Notes under the pieces: model-generated
The model's input: the letters and a program-made list of their open reading frames with translations, nothing else
Database searches by the model: none
What the model was told of the DNA's origin: nothing
Source of the DNA: Flavobacterium sp. Leaf82
GTDB lineage: Bacteria > Bacteroidota > Bacteroidia > Flavobacteriales > Flavobacteriaceae
Length of the DNA: 64,000 bases
Assembly (NCBI RefSeq): GCF_001422725.1
Contig: NZ_LMMA01000035.1
Location: 1-64,000 of the forward strand
Direction: 5' to 3'
Program-made: the position numbers and the translations under genes
Shown: positions 8,809 through 17,530 of the stretch, in pieces
How the letters are laid out: each line of letters opens with the position of its first letter
Position numbering within the stretch: the stretch's first letter is position 1

Positions 8809-9168
8809 CTATTCAAAACTGTTTCTGTAGATGTCAAAACAGTATTCTTCAAAACAGAGCCAACACATAAAAGTGTAGTGGGGAAGACGATGCGTATTTT
8901 TTACAGGCTCGCCAAGTGAATCCTCGATTTCTTCGCGGATGTTTTCCAAATCATCAAGATTTTCGATATAGAATTTTTTACAGTCCACGTGGTAAATAAA
9001 TTCGCAGATCATACCGCTCATGCACCCGCCATTCTGCAAATCCTCCAAAAAGGATTTGAGCTGTTCTTTTTTCTTTCCATCATACGATCCTAAATCGGAC
9101 AGGATTATTTTATTGAATGCAGAGCATACTTCATACTGTTTGTACATTGATTTTTCCAAGGCTTTCAT
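8809..9168 (-). CDS. Conserved ICE hypothetical protein
   Basis: A 119-residue, acidic, Cys- and Tyr-rich protein that opens KALEKSMYKQYEVCSAFNKII and ends CWLCFEEYCFDIYRNSFE. Proteins like this sit next to ssb in Bacteroidota mobile elements. No catalytic motif is seen. It lies 38 bases downstream of the interrupted ssb and probably shares its transcript. The 200-base gap 8609-8808 on its far side shows no gene or clear signal. Confidence 0.65.
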   Translation of the reverse strand: MKALEKSMYKQYEVCSAFNKIILSDLGSYDGKKKEQLKSFLEDLQNGGCMSGMICEFIYHVDCKKFYIENLDDLENIREEIEDSLGEPVKNTHRLPHYTFMCWLCFEEYCFDIYRNSFE

Positions 9169-9206
9169 AACTCATTTCTTAGGCTTATACATTGTTTATC
9201 GGGATA

Positions 9207-9596
9207 TTAGAAAGGGAGGTCGTCAGGTTCTTTTTCGGAACTTGCTTTAGCGCCTTTACTTATCTCAGGGGTCTGTTCCCTGTCTTTGGCAAATGCAAGG
9301 ATTTTAATATGGCTGGTATGAAAGGTCAGAGCACCGTGCGCCTCGGAATCACTGCCGATATATACATTCAGACCAATGCGACCGAAAAGTTCTACAAGTG
9401 CGCCTTTTTTAAGCCATTTTGCTGATTTGGAAGAAACCTAATAAGAGCAGTTGATGTAGGTAGTAATTTTTTTCAGCTCTGTGCTGTCTTTGGGTTTATA
9501 GCTGTCGTTGACAGCTATGGTAAAGTTTACAACCTCACGGTTTTCTTTTAGTTTAAAAACTGAGGCATCTTTTACAATTCGTCCTGTAATTTCCAT
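9207..9596 (-). pseudogene. ssb: Single-stranded DNA-binding protein, interrupted by an in-frame TAG
   Basis: Read on the minus strand from ATG at 9596, the frame gives MEITGRIVKDASVF, then EVVNFTIAVNDSYKPK, then TTYINCSY, typical of element-borne SSB (OB fold). At codon 53 (bases 9438-9440) a TAG replaces the Trp codon normally found after NCSY. The same frame then continues VSSKSAKWLKKGALVELFGRIG and runs to TAA at 9207, ending in the acidic tail EPDDLPF typical of SSB tips. Without the stop the product would be 129 residues. Everything else is intact, so this is a recent nonsense mutation, a readthrough case or a sequencing error. Translation ending at codon 53 would leave about half an OB fold. 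Confidence 0.85.
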
Positions 9597-9670
9597 GACA
9601 TTTAATTCTTAGTGAATACTTAATTTTAAGTTCTCTTCCACCGTTTGCGCCAAATGAATTTTTTCAAAAG

Positions 9671-9811
9671 AAAAAACGGGAAAAAAGAAAGCACAAGTAA
9701 AGTGTCCGGATAAGGAAGCCGGAGTGCTATAAGTCCCGAAGGGCGGCGAGAGCCGTTATGCGCATGCAGGTGACGGCGGGCACTACTTTAGCTGCCCTTT
9801 TAACCCGTTTT
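9671..9811. other. GC-rich structured non-coding element upstream of xseA
   Basis: Between ssb and xseA lies a stretch of about 140 bases that is much more GC-rich than its surroundings. It is bracketed by the inverted pair AAAACGGG (9673-9680) and CCCGTTTT (9804-9811). Inside are CCCGAAGGGCGGCG, the palindrome ATGCGCAT, and partly complementary AAGTAAAGTG / CACTACTTT. It has no sensible reading frame. It could be a structured leader RNA of xseA, a small RNA, or a replication or transfer site. The function is unknown. Confidence 0.45.
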
Positions 9812-9897
9812 GAATGAAAATCAGACTATACTTTTTAAGCCTTTTGAGATTTTCAGCTAATAGTAGTACCTTAGCTAAACACAAGAAATCCCAATCA

Positions 9898-11334
9898 ATG
9901 GAACCGCATCACTATATCAGACTCTCAGCGCTTAATGACATGATCCATGATACGATCAGTGCACGTTTTGCCTCGCAGCGTTTCTGGGTACTGGCCGATA
10001 TCACCAATCATTCCTATAAGGCAGATAAAAAGATCCATTATTTTGAGCTGGTCGAGAAAGCGCAGAACGGCAATGCGATAACAGCCAAGATGATGGGCAA
10101 ATCATGGGGAGGGGGAGCCGTTCGTATTGAGGAATTTGAAAAAAATACAGGACAGACCTTTACCAACAACCTGCATGTTCTTGTACAGGTGAGTGTGGAT
10201 TATCACCCCTTATACGGTTTGTCTGTGAGCGTTCTGGATATCGACAGCAATTTTATGCTGGGTATCTTAGAGCAGCAGCGAAATGCCACCCTTGAGCGTC
10301 TGGTAAAGGAAAATGATTATATCCAGAAAGTGGGGGATGGTTACTCGACGTTTAACAGCCGGCTTAAACTTCCGGCAGTAATTCAGAGAGTGGCTGTAAT
10401 TTCTTCGAGCAGTTCTGCAGGGAATGAAGATTTTCGCCACACGATGCAGCATAATGATTTTGGGTATGTTTTCCAGATAGATGATTATTATACCGTTGTG
10501 CAGGGAGATAACAACGCCAAACTATTCTTAAATAAGCTCATTGAAATCTATAGTACTGGAATACCATATGACGCTGTTGTCATTAACAGGGGAGGGGGCT
10601 CACAGTCTGATTTTCTTATTTTTGACAACTATAATATCGGAAGGGCAGTGGCCAAGTTTCCCATTCCGGTCATAACCGGTATAGGACACCAGAAAAATGT
10701 CAGCATAACCGACCTGATGGCCCATACCCATACCAAAACACCAACCAAGGCGGCAGAGTTTATTATTGCCCATAACCGAAGTTTTGAGCAGCATATTCTA
10801 TCGTTACAGCAAAATATTTTAATAAAATCACAGCAGCTTTTTCATGGCTATTACAAGGAACTAAACGAAATCAAAAATGCCGTTTCCCGTAATGTTAAGG
10901 AACTTGTGCAACTGCACGGAGAAGAGCTGACGCGAACCAACCAGCGAATTATCAGCAGTTCAAGAGCTGTTTTGTATGGACATCAAAAAAGGCTCATTTT
11001 AACTGCACATCAAGTGGTACAGAGTCCCAAATTGCTGTTCCAGCAGAGGAAAAATGATATAGTACATATAAAAAACACTATAAGGAATTCTACAAACGAG
11101 TATCTTCGCCGGGAGAAACTTACGCTGGAACACCACCAGAAAAGTATCACGATGATGTCCCCTCAGAATATCCTTCGCAAAGGATACGCGATTGTGAAAG
11201 TCAATCAAAAAATCATCAGCAATGCCAAGAATATAGAAGCCGGGCAGGAGATAGAAGTAATACTTAAAGACGCAAAACTAAAAAGCACCGTTAAAGAAAA
11301 AATACAATACGATGGAAGAGAAACTGACCTATGA
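9898..11334 (+). CDS. xseA: Exodeoxyribonuclease VII large subunit
   Basis: About 478 residues from the ATG at 9898. An in-frame upstream ATG at 9814 would add 28 residues (SLLRFSANSS) unlike the family, so the start before EPHHYIRLSALND is preferred. Features are the N-terminal OB fold that coordinates ssDNA (RFWVLADITNHSYK), the catalytic domain with AVIHRGGG-like VVINRGGGSQSD, PVITGIGHQKN, and THTKTPTKAAEFI, then a long coiled coil and the C-terminal ILRKGYAIV. ExoVII degrades single-stranded DNA into oligonucleotides. It overlaps xseB by 23 bases. Carriage on the element suggests handling of single strands during transfer. Confidence 0.93.
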   Translation: MEPHHYIRLSALNDMIHDTISARFASQRFWVLADITNHSYKADKKIHYFELVEKAQNGNAITAKMMGKSWGGGAVRIEEFEKNTGQTFTNNLHVLVQVSVDYHPLYGLSVSVLDIDSNFMLGILEQQRNATLERLVKENDYIQKVGDGYSTFNSRLKLPAVIQRVAVISSSSSAGNEDFRHTMQHNDFGYVFQIDDYYTVVQGDNNAKLFLNKLIEIYSTGIPYDAVVINRGGGSQSDFLIFDNYNIGRAVAKFPIPVITGIGHQKNVSITDLMAHTHTKTPTKAAEFIIAHNRSFEQHILSLQQNILIKSQQLFHGYYKELNEIKNAVSRNVKELVQLHGEELTRTNQRIISSSRAVLYGHQKRLILTAHQVVQSPKLLFQQRKNDIVHIKNTIRNSTNEYLRREKLTLEHHQKSITMMSPQNILRKGYAIVKVNQKIISNAKNIEAGQEIEVILKDAKLKSTVKEKIQYDGRETDL

Positions 11335-11518
11335 GGCGGCCCTGGCAGAGCTGACAGCCATTTCAAAAGAAATAGAAAGTGAAACAATCTCGGTAGACGA
11401 ACTGGCTTCAAAGGTGAAAAGAGCATCAGAGCTTATTGAGTTCTGCCAGGCTAAGCTTAAAAATGCAGAGGAAGAAGTAAACAAGATTATTAGCAGGATG
11501 GAAAACCCTGAGAACTGA
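11312..11518 (+). CDS. xseB: Exodeoxyribonuclease VII small subunit
   Basis: A 68-residue, all-helical protein with the family pattern TYEAALAELTAISKEIES, then SVDELASKVKRASELIEFC and KLKNAEEEV. Several copies bind the XseA coiled coil to form ExoVII. The gene overlaps the end of xseA and so is translationally coupled. No clear terminator follows in the 179 bases before alkB. Confidence 0.93.
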   Translation: MEEKLTYEAALAELTAISKEIESETISVDELASKVKRASELIEFCQAKLKNAEEEVNKIISRMENPEN

Positions 11519-11697
11519 TAAAAGGGATATACTACAAATAAATTCCCTCCATTTGCAGCTATATAACCCGATTAAACAGGAATATTTAAAGAACAAATTT
11601 TAATATTCAATTATATATGACTCTTACTTTATAAAGTCCCCATTACACCCGTGGGAATTTCTTATGTCTTTAAAACTCTAAAAGACAGCAAGATCTG

Positions 11698-12318
11698 TTA
11701 TGCTTCTTTTACCTGCCGAAAGGTAAGGTTAATCCTTGGAAGTACGTCCCGGGCTGTTTTGGGAACCTGATGTTCCCAATAGGTGTTAGTGCTGCCTGCC
11801 ATCAGTAAAAACGTCCCGTGATGCAGGGGAATTTCTATTGGCGGAATATGTTTTAGGGTTTTGTGACGCAGACGAAACAAACGTGTCTCCCCGAAAGTCA
11901 CTGAGGCTATGTTCATATTCTTGTTGCTGCTGGAGGTTTTGTCGCTGTGCCATCCCACACCGTCGCTGCCATCCCTGTAAAGATTAAGCAGTACAGCATT
12001 AAAAGTAATTTGGGTTTCTTTTTCTATACGCTCCCTGATTTGAAGCAGTTCTATTGGCCAGTTGGGATCTGATTTTCGCTCGGGCCTGCTGGTCTGTCCA
12101 TACCATGAAATCATTCTGGGAGCCGTAACGACTTTGTCGTACATCGGCATTTCATATTCCCTCCATCGCGTACCATGATATAAAACATTATAATAATAAT
12201 CGGATTCTTCCTTACTGAAAAAATTATCAATCAGCAGAAGATCAGCATCAGGGACGTCAAATATTCTTTTGCCGCCTCTGCCTGATGAAAAAATTTCGGT
12301 GTCATCAAAAAGCATCAT
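11698..12318 (-). CDS. alkB: AlkB-like 2-oxoglutarate/Fe(II) dioxygenase, DNA alkylation repair
   Basis: A 206-residue protein with the iron ligands His124 and Asp126 in GWHSDK and His183 in WEHQVPK, and the 2-oxoglutarate arginine in PRINLTFR (about 195). A substrate lid region (RWREYEMPMYDKVVTAPR) precedes them. The enzyme removes methyl groups from N1-methyladenine and N3-methylcytosine by oxidation. It is the last gene of the dinB-dnaE-alkB operon, 56 bases after dnaE. The grouping points to a damage-tolerance cassette. It converges with xseB. Confidence 0.92.
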   Translation of the reverse strand: MMLFDDTEIFSSGRGGKRIFDVPDADLLLIDNFFSKEESDYYYNVLYHGTRWREYEMPMYDKVVTAPRMISWYGQTSRPERKSDPNWPIELLQIRERIEKETQITFNAVLLNLYRDGSDGVGWHSDKTSSSNKNMNIASVTFGETRLFRLRHKTLKHIPPIEIPLHHGTFLLMAGSTNTYWEHQVPKTARDVLPRINLTFRQVKEA

Positions 12319-12374
12319 TTTGGTAAGTTTTAATTAAACAAAATTTATAAACCAAAAGGCAAAAAAAGACTTTC

Positions 12375-15300
12375 CTAATTGCCCATTTTGAGCCTTGGCA
12401 GGTTGATTTCATGTTCTTGGGGATAAGGCTGTCGGTCGGTCATGCTGACATCTTCGCGAATCTGCCCATGAACTTTAAACTGCCTGTCATCGGAGTTCGA
12501 ATACCGAGGATCGGCAATAAAAGGCATCTTGGCCATTTTGGTAACAGTAATAGTTGGAAAGTGATAATCTACTTCAACATTACCCAGCAGGAGATAACAT
12601 CCGCCTCCCTGAAATGGATATTTTGCCAGACTATCAGTAAAATGTGCCGTATCGAACATCTCACCTTCTGCATCGATCCAGGTGCCGAAATACATAGCGC
12701 CCATTTTGGTAGGCACATGTTTTCTGGATATCAAATAGGCCAGCATACGTACTGTTTTTTTATGGTGTTTCAAAAGGTCTTTTGCCATTACATCGCCGCG
12801 GAATTTGGTCTGCAGCAGATCAAAAGGGGAACAGGAAACAGGGAAGCTCAAAAGCTCAATTTCGTCAAAGGCATCTTCAAATTCGGAACGTTCCAGTTTC
12901 GGAAGTTCGTATTCCTTGACAGGCTGCTGAATCAGCATCAGGTTTCTGTTCTCAGGTTTAAAATTCACCAGTATAAGGCGGGCTATGACCAGCAACTGAT
13001 TTTTTGTTTTACCTGTAAAACTAAATGCACCGATAAAGATTAAAATCTGTATTCCCTCAATGCCTATTGGAATACGGTTGATAAAATCTTCCAGTGATTT
13101 ATATTCCCCATTATTCTCCCGTTCGCTCTGTATGTGCAGGGCTATTTTTGATTCCAGGCTCTGCAGGTGCATAAAACCCAGGTAAACATCTGAGCCGTAA
13201 AGGGTAGTTTCAAACTCGCTTTTGTTCACGCACGGATTGTGAATGACAGCCCCTGACATTCTTGCTTCATGCACGTAAACCTCTGTACGATAAAAACCGC
13301 CCTGATTGTTGATCACTGCCACCATGAACTCAACAGGGTAATGCACTTTCAAATAAAGGCTCTGATAGCTTTCAACGGCATAGGAGGCAGAGTGTGCTTT
13401 GCAGAACGAATATCCGGCAAAGGATTCTATTTGACGGTATATTTCCTCGCTGAGTTTTAGAGGATGCCCTTGAGCGGCACACGATAGAAAGAAATTATCC
13501 TTTACCTTTTGCAATGCGGCTTTGGAACGTCCTTTTCCTGACATGGCACGGCGAAGGATATCCCCATCTTCTGCCGGCAGTCCTCCGTAATGAAGGGCAA
13601 TTTTGATCACGTCTTCCTGATAGACCATAATCCCATAGGTTTCTCCAAGCTGCTGCTCAAAGACAGTGTGGAAGTACTCGAATTTATCGGGATGGTTGTG
13701 ACGGAAAATATATTCCTTCATCATCCCGGACTGCGCTACACCGGGACGTATAATTGAGGATGCTGCTACAAGTGTTTTGTAATTATCACATTTAAGACGG
13801 CGCAAAAGTCCTCTCATGGCAGGACTTTCTATATAAAAACAGCCGATAGTCCTACCAATCCCCAAAAATGCATTGCAGCTGGCCTCATTTTTTGAAATAG
13901 ACGTGTCGCGTATATTGAGCCTAATACCACGGTTTTTCTCAATCAGCTTCACGCTGTCATCAATGTGGCCGATACCTCTCTGGCTTAAGATATCGAATTT
14001 TTCAAGACCGATATCTTCTGCAATGTGCATATCGAAGAGTACGATTGGAAAACCTTTTGGGGGCATTTCCAGCGGCGTATAATTGGTAATAGGCTCTTCG
14101 GAGATCAGGATGCCGCAGGAATGCATGCTTCGCTGGTTGGGATATTTTTCCAAAAGCATCCCATATTCCTGGACCTGTTTCACTACTTTATTGGTCGCAT
14201 GAAGTGTCATCGGGTTTTTGGCCAGTACATCGAGTTCTTCCTTTGGAAGCCCAAAAACTTTTCCTACTTCACGGAAAATGGAACGGTATTTAAATTCGAC
14301 GTTTGTCCCGCAGAAAGCCACGTGATCGTATCCATATCGTGAAAAGATATATTCCAATATGACATCCCTTTCCTTCCAGCTCCAGTCAATATCAAAATCA
14401 GGAGGGCTTTTTCGGTTCAGGTTTAGGAACCTTTCAAAATATAAATCAAGTTCCAATGGACAGATATCGGTAATACCCAAACAATAGGCAATGATGCTGT
14501 TGGCACCGCTTCCCCTTCCAATATGAAGGAATCCCTGAGAGCTACTAAAGCGGATGATATCCGCTGTAATGAGAAAGTAGCCGCTAAATTCCAGCTGATC
14601 AATTACTTTAAGTTCCTTAAACATACGGGATTTGGCCTCTGCATTATTTTTACCATAACGCCATTCAAGGCCCTGCTTTGCAAGGGAGGTTAGAAGGGTC
14701 ATGTCGTCCCTCTTGCTATTGGTGTAAAATTTCTTGTTTTTGGGTGTTGTAAAATCAAATTCAAAATGGCACTGCTCAATTATCTTTTGGGTATTTGCAA
14801 TAATATTCGGATACTGCTCATAACAGTTCAATAATCTTTCCGGAGAAACCATGATTTCTGAATCTTTGCAGTAATCATCCGCGGAAAGCCGTGATAAAAT
14901 CAGGTTCAGGTCTATCGCCCTGAGTATTTTATGCAGGTTATATTCCCGTTTGGTACGGAAGGTAACCGGCTGGAGAATCACCATTTTTTCCTGCCTGTTT
15001 TTCCAATCTGACAGCACAAGTTTTGGCAGCTGTTCGGGGCGGATTCCAATAAATTCGTTTTCAGTAAGTGAGACAGGAGCATTCTCCAGAGGATAAATTA
15101 CAAAAACATCCGAAAAACAAGGTGCCGAGAGAGGAAGCGAAGTTTTCTCATAATTATGGCTTGTCAAAAAACGATTCATTTCGGCAAGGCCTGATGCATT
15201 TTTCGCCAGTCCAATATATCGAAGTTCATGCTCTGAGCGAAATTCCATTCCCACTAAAGGTTTTATCCCTGCAGCATCGCATCCTTTTATAAAATCATAA

Positions 15301-15431
15301 ATACCCGTTACCGTATTAATGTCGGTAAGAGCTATAGCGGTAACCCCACAGGCAGCAGCATGTGCAATTAATTCCTCAAGAGGAATAGTGCCATAACGCA
15401 GGGAGTGGAAGGAATGACAATTGAGATACAT
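12375..15431 (-). CDS. dnaE: DNA polymerase III alpha-type polymerase (DnaE2/ImuC-like)
   Basis: A 1018-residue C-family polymerase, shorter than replicative DnaE (about 1160) and close to the error-prone DnaE2/ImuC group. It has an N-terminal PHP domain (CHSFHS, ALTDINT) and the catalytic PDFDIDWSW at about residue 344, with two acidic ligands intact. It also has IGRGSGANSIIAYCLGITDICP, the palm/fingers motifs MVYQEDV and GKGRSKAALQKV, and a C-terminal OB-like region. It starts one base after the dinB stop and precedes alkB. Such pairs carry out damage-induced, mutagenic translesion synthesis. Its replicative beta-clamp motif was not identified by eye. Confidence 0.88.
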   Translation of the reverse strand: MYLNCHSFHSLRYGTIPLEELIAHAAACGVTAIALTDINTVTGIYDFIKGCDAAGIKPLVGMEFRSEHELRYIGLAKNASGLAEMNRFLTSHNYEKTSLPLSAPCFSDVFVIYPLENAPVSLTENEFIGIRPEQLPKLVLSDWKNRQEKMVILQPVTFRTKREYNLHKILRAIDLNLILSRLSADDYCKDSEIMVSPERLLNCYEQYPNIIANTQKIIEQCHFEFDFTTPKNKKFYTNSKRDDMTLLTSLAKQGLEWRYGKNNAEAKSRMFKELKVIDQLEFSGYFLITADIIRFSSSQGFLHIGRGSGANSIIAYCLGITDICPLELDLYFERFLNLNRKSPPDFDIDWSWKERDVILEYIFSRYGYDHVAFCGTNVEFKYRSIFREVGKVFGLPKEELDVLAKNPMTLHATNKVVKQVQEYGMLLEKYPNQRSMHSCGILISEEPITNYTPLEMPPKGFPIVLFDMHIAEDIGLEKFDILSQRGIGHIDDSVKLIEKNRGIRLNIRDTSISKNEASCNAFLGIGRTIGCFYIESPAMRGLLRRLKCDNYKTLVAASSIIRPGVAQSGMMKEYIFRHNHPDKFEYFHTVFEQQLGETYGIMVYQEDVIKIALHYGGLPAEDGDILRRAMSGKGRSKAALQKVKDNFFLSCAAQGHPLKLSEEIYRQIESFAGYSFCKAHSASYAVESYQSLYLKVHYPVEFMVAVINNQGGFYRTEVYVHEARMSGAVIHNPCVNKSEFETTLYGSDVYLGFMHLQSLESKIALHIQSERENNGEYKSLEDFINRIPIGIEGIQILIFIGAFSFTGKTKNQLLVIARLILVNFKPENRNLMLIQQPVKEYELPKLERSEFEDAFDEIELLSFPVSCSPFDLLQTKFRGDVMAKDLLKHHKKTVRMLAYLISRKHVPTKMGAMYFGTWIDAEGEMFDTAHFTDSLAKYPFQGGGCYLLLGNVEVDYHFPTITVTKMAKMPFIADPRYSNSDDRQFKVHGQIREDVSMTDRQPYPQEHEINLPRLKMGN

Positions 15432-15432
15432 T

Positions 15433-16617
15433 TTACTGGGATTTACGTTTTAAAATTTCATTTTTATTGTTGGGTTTAAACGTTGCCCCGGCGCAGCGCA
15501 TCACAGCATCAAAACCATAGCGGCTTTTCATTTTATCCATGGCCTGGTAAAGTGCGAGCATTTCCTCAGTGTCCTGAAAAAGATCGATCTGATAGGTACC
15601 GCGAACCAGCCCACTGAACCTTACCCCGATAAGACGGAGCCTCATGCGGCGCTGGTATAATTTTTCAAAGAGATCGGTAACGGTCTGGGTCAGGATATGA
15701 TCTGCTGAGGTATACTGGACACGGCACTGTTTGGTCTCGGTATCAAAATTGGCATAACGGATTTTAACGGTAACCGTTGAGGTCAGCCACTCTTCAGAGC
15801 GAAGCTGAAAGGCCAATTTTTCCACCATACCCAATATTACCCTTTTGAGTTTTGGAATATCGATTGTATCCTGAGAAAATGTATGTTCTGTAGATATGGA
15901 CTTTCTTTCGGTATAAGGCTCTACGGGATTATGATCTATGCCATTGGCTTTTTTCCAGAGTTCGGACCCGTTTTTACCAATCATCTGCTGAAGTACCTCG
16001 CAGGGCATCTCCGAAAGGGTTTGGATTTTACGTATACCGATTCGGGACAGTAATTGAAAAGTTTTGTCGCCCACCATTGGTATTTTTTGAACTGACAAAG
16101 GATTCAGGAACTGCTGTACCAGATGTTCCGGTATTTCGAGGTTCTGTTTTTGTTTGCCTTCTCCTGTACCGATTTTTGAAACAGTTTTATTGATGGAAAG
16201 CGCAAAGGTGAGTGGAAGGCCTGTTTCTTTGATTATGGTCTGGGCAAGCTCGTTTGTCCACTTGTAACTCCCATGAAATTTGTCCATGCCGGTAATGTCC
16301 AGATAAAATTCATCAATACTTGCTTTTTCCACCACAGGTGCTTTTTCCTGGATAATTTCGGTAATATCATGAGACAGTCTGGAATAAAGTTCCATGTCTC
16401 CTTTCATGATTTTGGCCTGCGGACAGAGTTTCATGGCCATATGGATTGGCATGGCGGAGCGCACTCCAAAACGGCGTGCTTCATAAGAGCATGATGCCAC
16501 AACACCTCTTTCACCACCTCCGATGATAAGCGGTATTCCGTTTAATTCGGAATTTGTCAGTCTTTCGCAGGATACGAAAAACGTATTCATGTCGATATGT
16601 ACAATTGATCTTCCCAT
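15433..16617 (-). CDS. dinB: Y-family translesion DNA polymerase (DinB/Pol IV-like)
   Basis: A 394-residue polymerase with the Y-family catalytic residues: Asp9 in HIDMNTFF and Asp102-Glu103 in ASIDEFYLD. It also has PLIIGGGERGVVASCSYEAR for nucleotide binding, a helix-hairpin-helix (LLSRIGIRKIQTL), and a little-finger domain from about 240. Because catalytic residues are present it is a working polymerase rather than an inactive ImuB. It leads the operon dinB-dnaE-alkB. A candidate operator lies upstream at 16681-16695. Confidence 0.92.
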   Translation of the reverse strand: MGRSIVHIDMNTFFVSCERLTNSELNGIPLIIGGGERGVVASCSYEARRFGVRSAMPIHMAMKLCPQAKIMKGDMELYSRLSHDITEIIQEKAPVVEKASIDEFYLDITGMDKFHGSYKWTNELAQTIIKETGLPLTFALSINKTVSKIGTGEGKQKQNLEIPEHLVQQFLNPLSVQKIPMVGDKTFQLLSRIGIRKIQTLSEMPCEVLQQMIGKNGSELWKKANGIDHNPVEPYTERKSISTEHTFSQDTIDIPKLKRVILGMVEKLAFQLRSEEWLTSTVTVKIRYANFDTETKQCRVQYTSADHILTQTVTDLFEKLYQRRMRLRLIGVRFSGLVRGTYQIDLFQDTEEMLALYQAMDKMKSRYGFDAVMRCAGATFKPNNKNEILKRKSQ

Positions 16618-16640
16618 ATTCCTCTCATTTTTATACGAGA

Positions 16641-16695
16641 CAAAATTAGTACGGATGGTAACAATTTTTAATTTTAATGTGTTATAAATAATAAC
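16641..16695 (-). promoter_or_regulatory. Promoter and possible damage-response operator of dinB-dnaE-alkB
   Basis: Read on the minus strand, TAATTTTG (16641-16648) matches the -7 consensus 24 bases before dinB. Upstream, GTTAT-5-ATAAC (16681-16695) is a perfect dyad suited to a dimeric repressor. The rest of the 404-base gap 16618-17021 holds TATATTTG (16898-16905), a plausible -7 box for the response regulator on the plus strand, and otherwise AT-rich sequence. The link to DNA damage is inferred from the operon content. Confidence 0.4.
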
Positions 16696-17021
16696 AAAAT
16701 TAAAAAACTCTTATTTTTCACTACTTATAAAATGCTGAAAAAATGAGGTCTGGAAGCTTTATTCAGAATTTACAGCATCCTAAACTAATTGATGAATTTC
16801 GTTTTGTAATACAAATATTCTTAAATACAATTACAGCTTTTTTTTACTTATTAATGTTTTGTAGCGTTCAGAAAGTGATTTTTTAAGAGAAAATATTTAT
16901 ATTTGTAGATTACTTGTTCCACGAAAGTAACTGATCATTTTGATTTACATAGGCTGAATGTTTTTGAAATAACACTTACAGTTTTAAATTCAATTTTAAC
17001 TGTAATTAAAAATTAGAAATC

Positions 17022-17471
17022 ATGTTAGAACAGCAGAACGCACAAAGGATGATTTATATGGCAGACGATGATGAGGATGACAGAATGTTATTTCTCGATG
17101 CAGTGCATGATTTAAATCTTCCTGCTTCTGTAACAGCTGTCGAGGACGGGATGGAACTTCTCGATAAACTTTCACAAGCTGTAAAACATCTCCCTGAAAT
17201 GATTTTCCTTGATATCAATATGCCACGCAAAAATGGGTTTGACTGCCTTGAAGAAATTCGAAGCACGAAAGGAGATTTGAAAAAAGTAAAAATTATTATG
17301 CTTTCTACCAGCAGCAATCCTGAGAATATTGAACTATCCTACGCGCTTGGGGCTGATTTTTATGCTGTTAAACCAAGTACCTTTGAAGGATTAAAAAATC
17401 TTCTGCAGAAAATTTTTGAAATAGACTGGAATAGCGTTAAAAAAAGTGATAAACAATTCCTTCTGGCCTGA
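17022..17471 (+). CDS. Single-domain response regulator
   Basis: A 149-residue CheY-like receiver with no output domain. The acidic pocket is DDDEDD (15-20), the phospho-acceptor Asp64 lies in IFLDINMPRKNGF, the switch residues are in IIMLSTSS (91-98), and the invariant Lys117 is in AVKPS. Such Rcp1-like receivers relay phosphate from hybrid or phytochrome-type kinases. No kinase gene is nearby. It converges on the coupling-protein gene and stands alone between the polymerase and mobilisation modules. Confidence 0.9.
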   Translation: MLEQQNAQRMIYMADDDEDDRMLFLDAVHDLNLPASVTAVEDGMELLDKLSQAVKHLPEMIFLDINMPRKNGFDCLEEIRSTKGDLKKVKIIMLSTSSNPENIELSYALGADFYAVKPSTFEGLKNLLQKIFEIDWNSVKKSDKQFLLA

Positions 17472-17530
17472 TGCCAGTGTAGGGTTTGTTTTTTTTTCTA
17501 CCACGGCGATAAAATTTAGATTTTCTTCGT

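Noticed and set aside
9020-9425. Two short plus-strand frames near ssb
   Set aside because: They are antisense to the ssb pseudogene and its neighbour, which have strong family sequence on the minus strand.
12411-13043. Plus-strand 210-residue open frame
   Set aside because: It lies wholly inside the dnaE gene on the other strand, has no family features, and dnaE motifs are clear.
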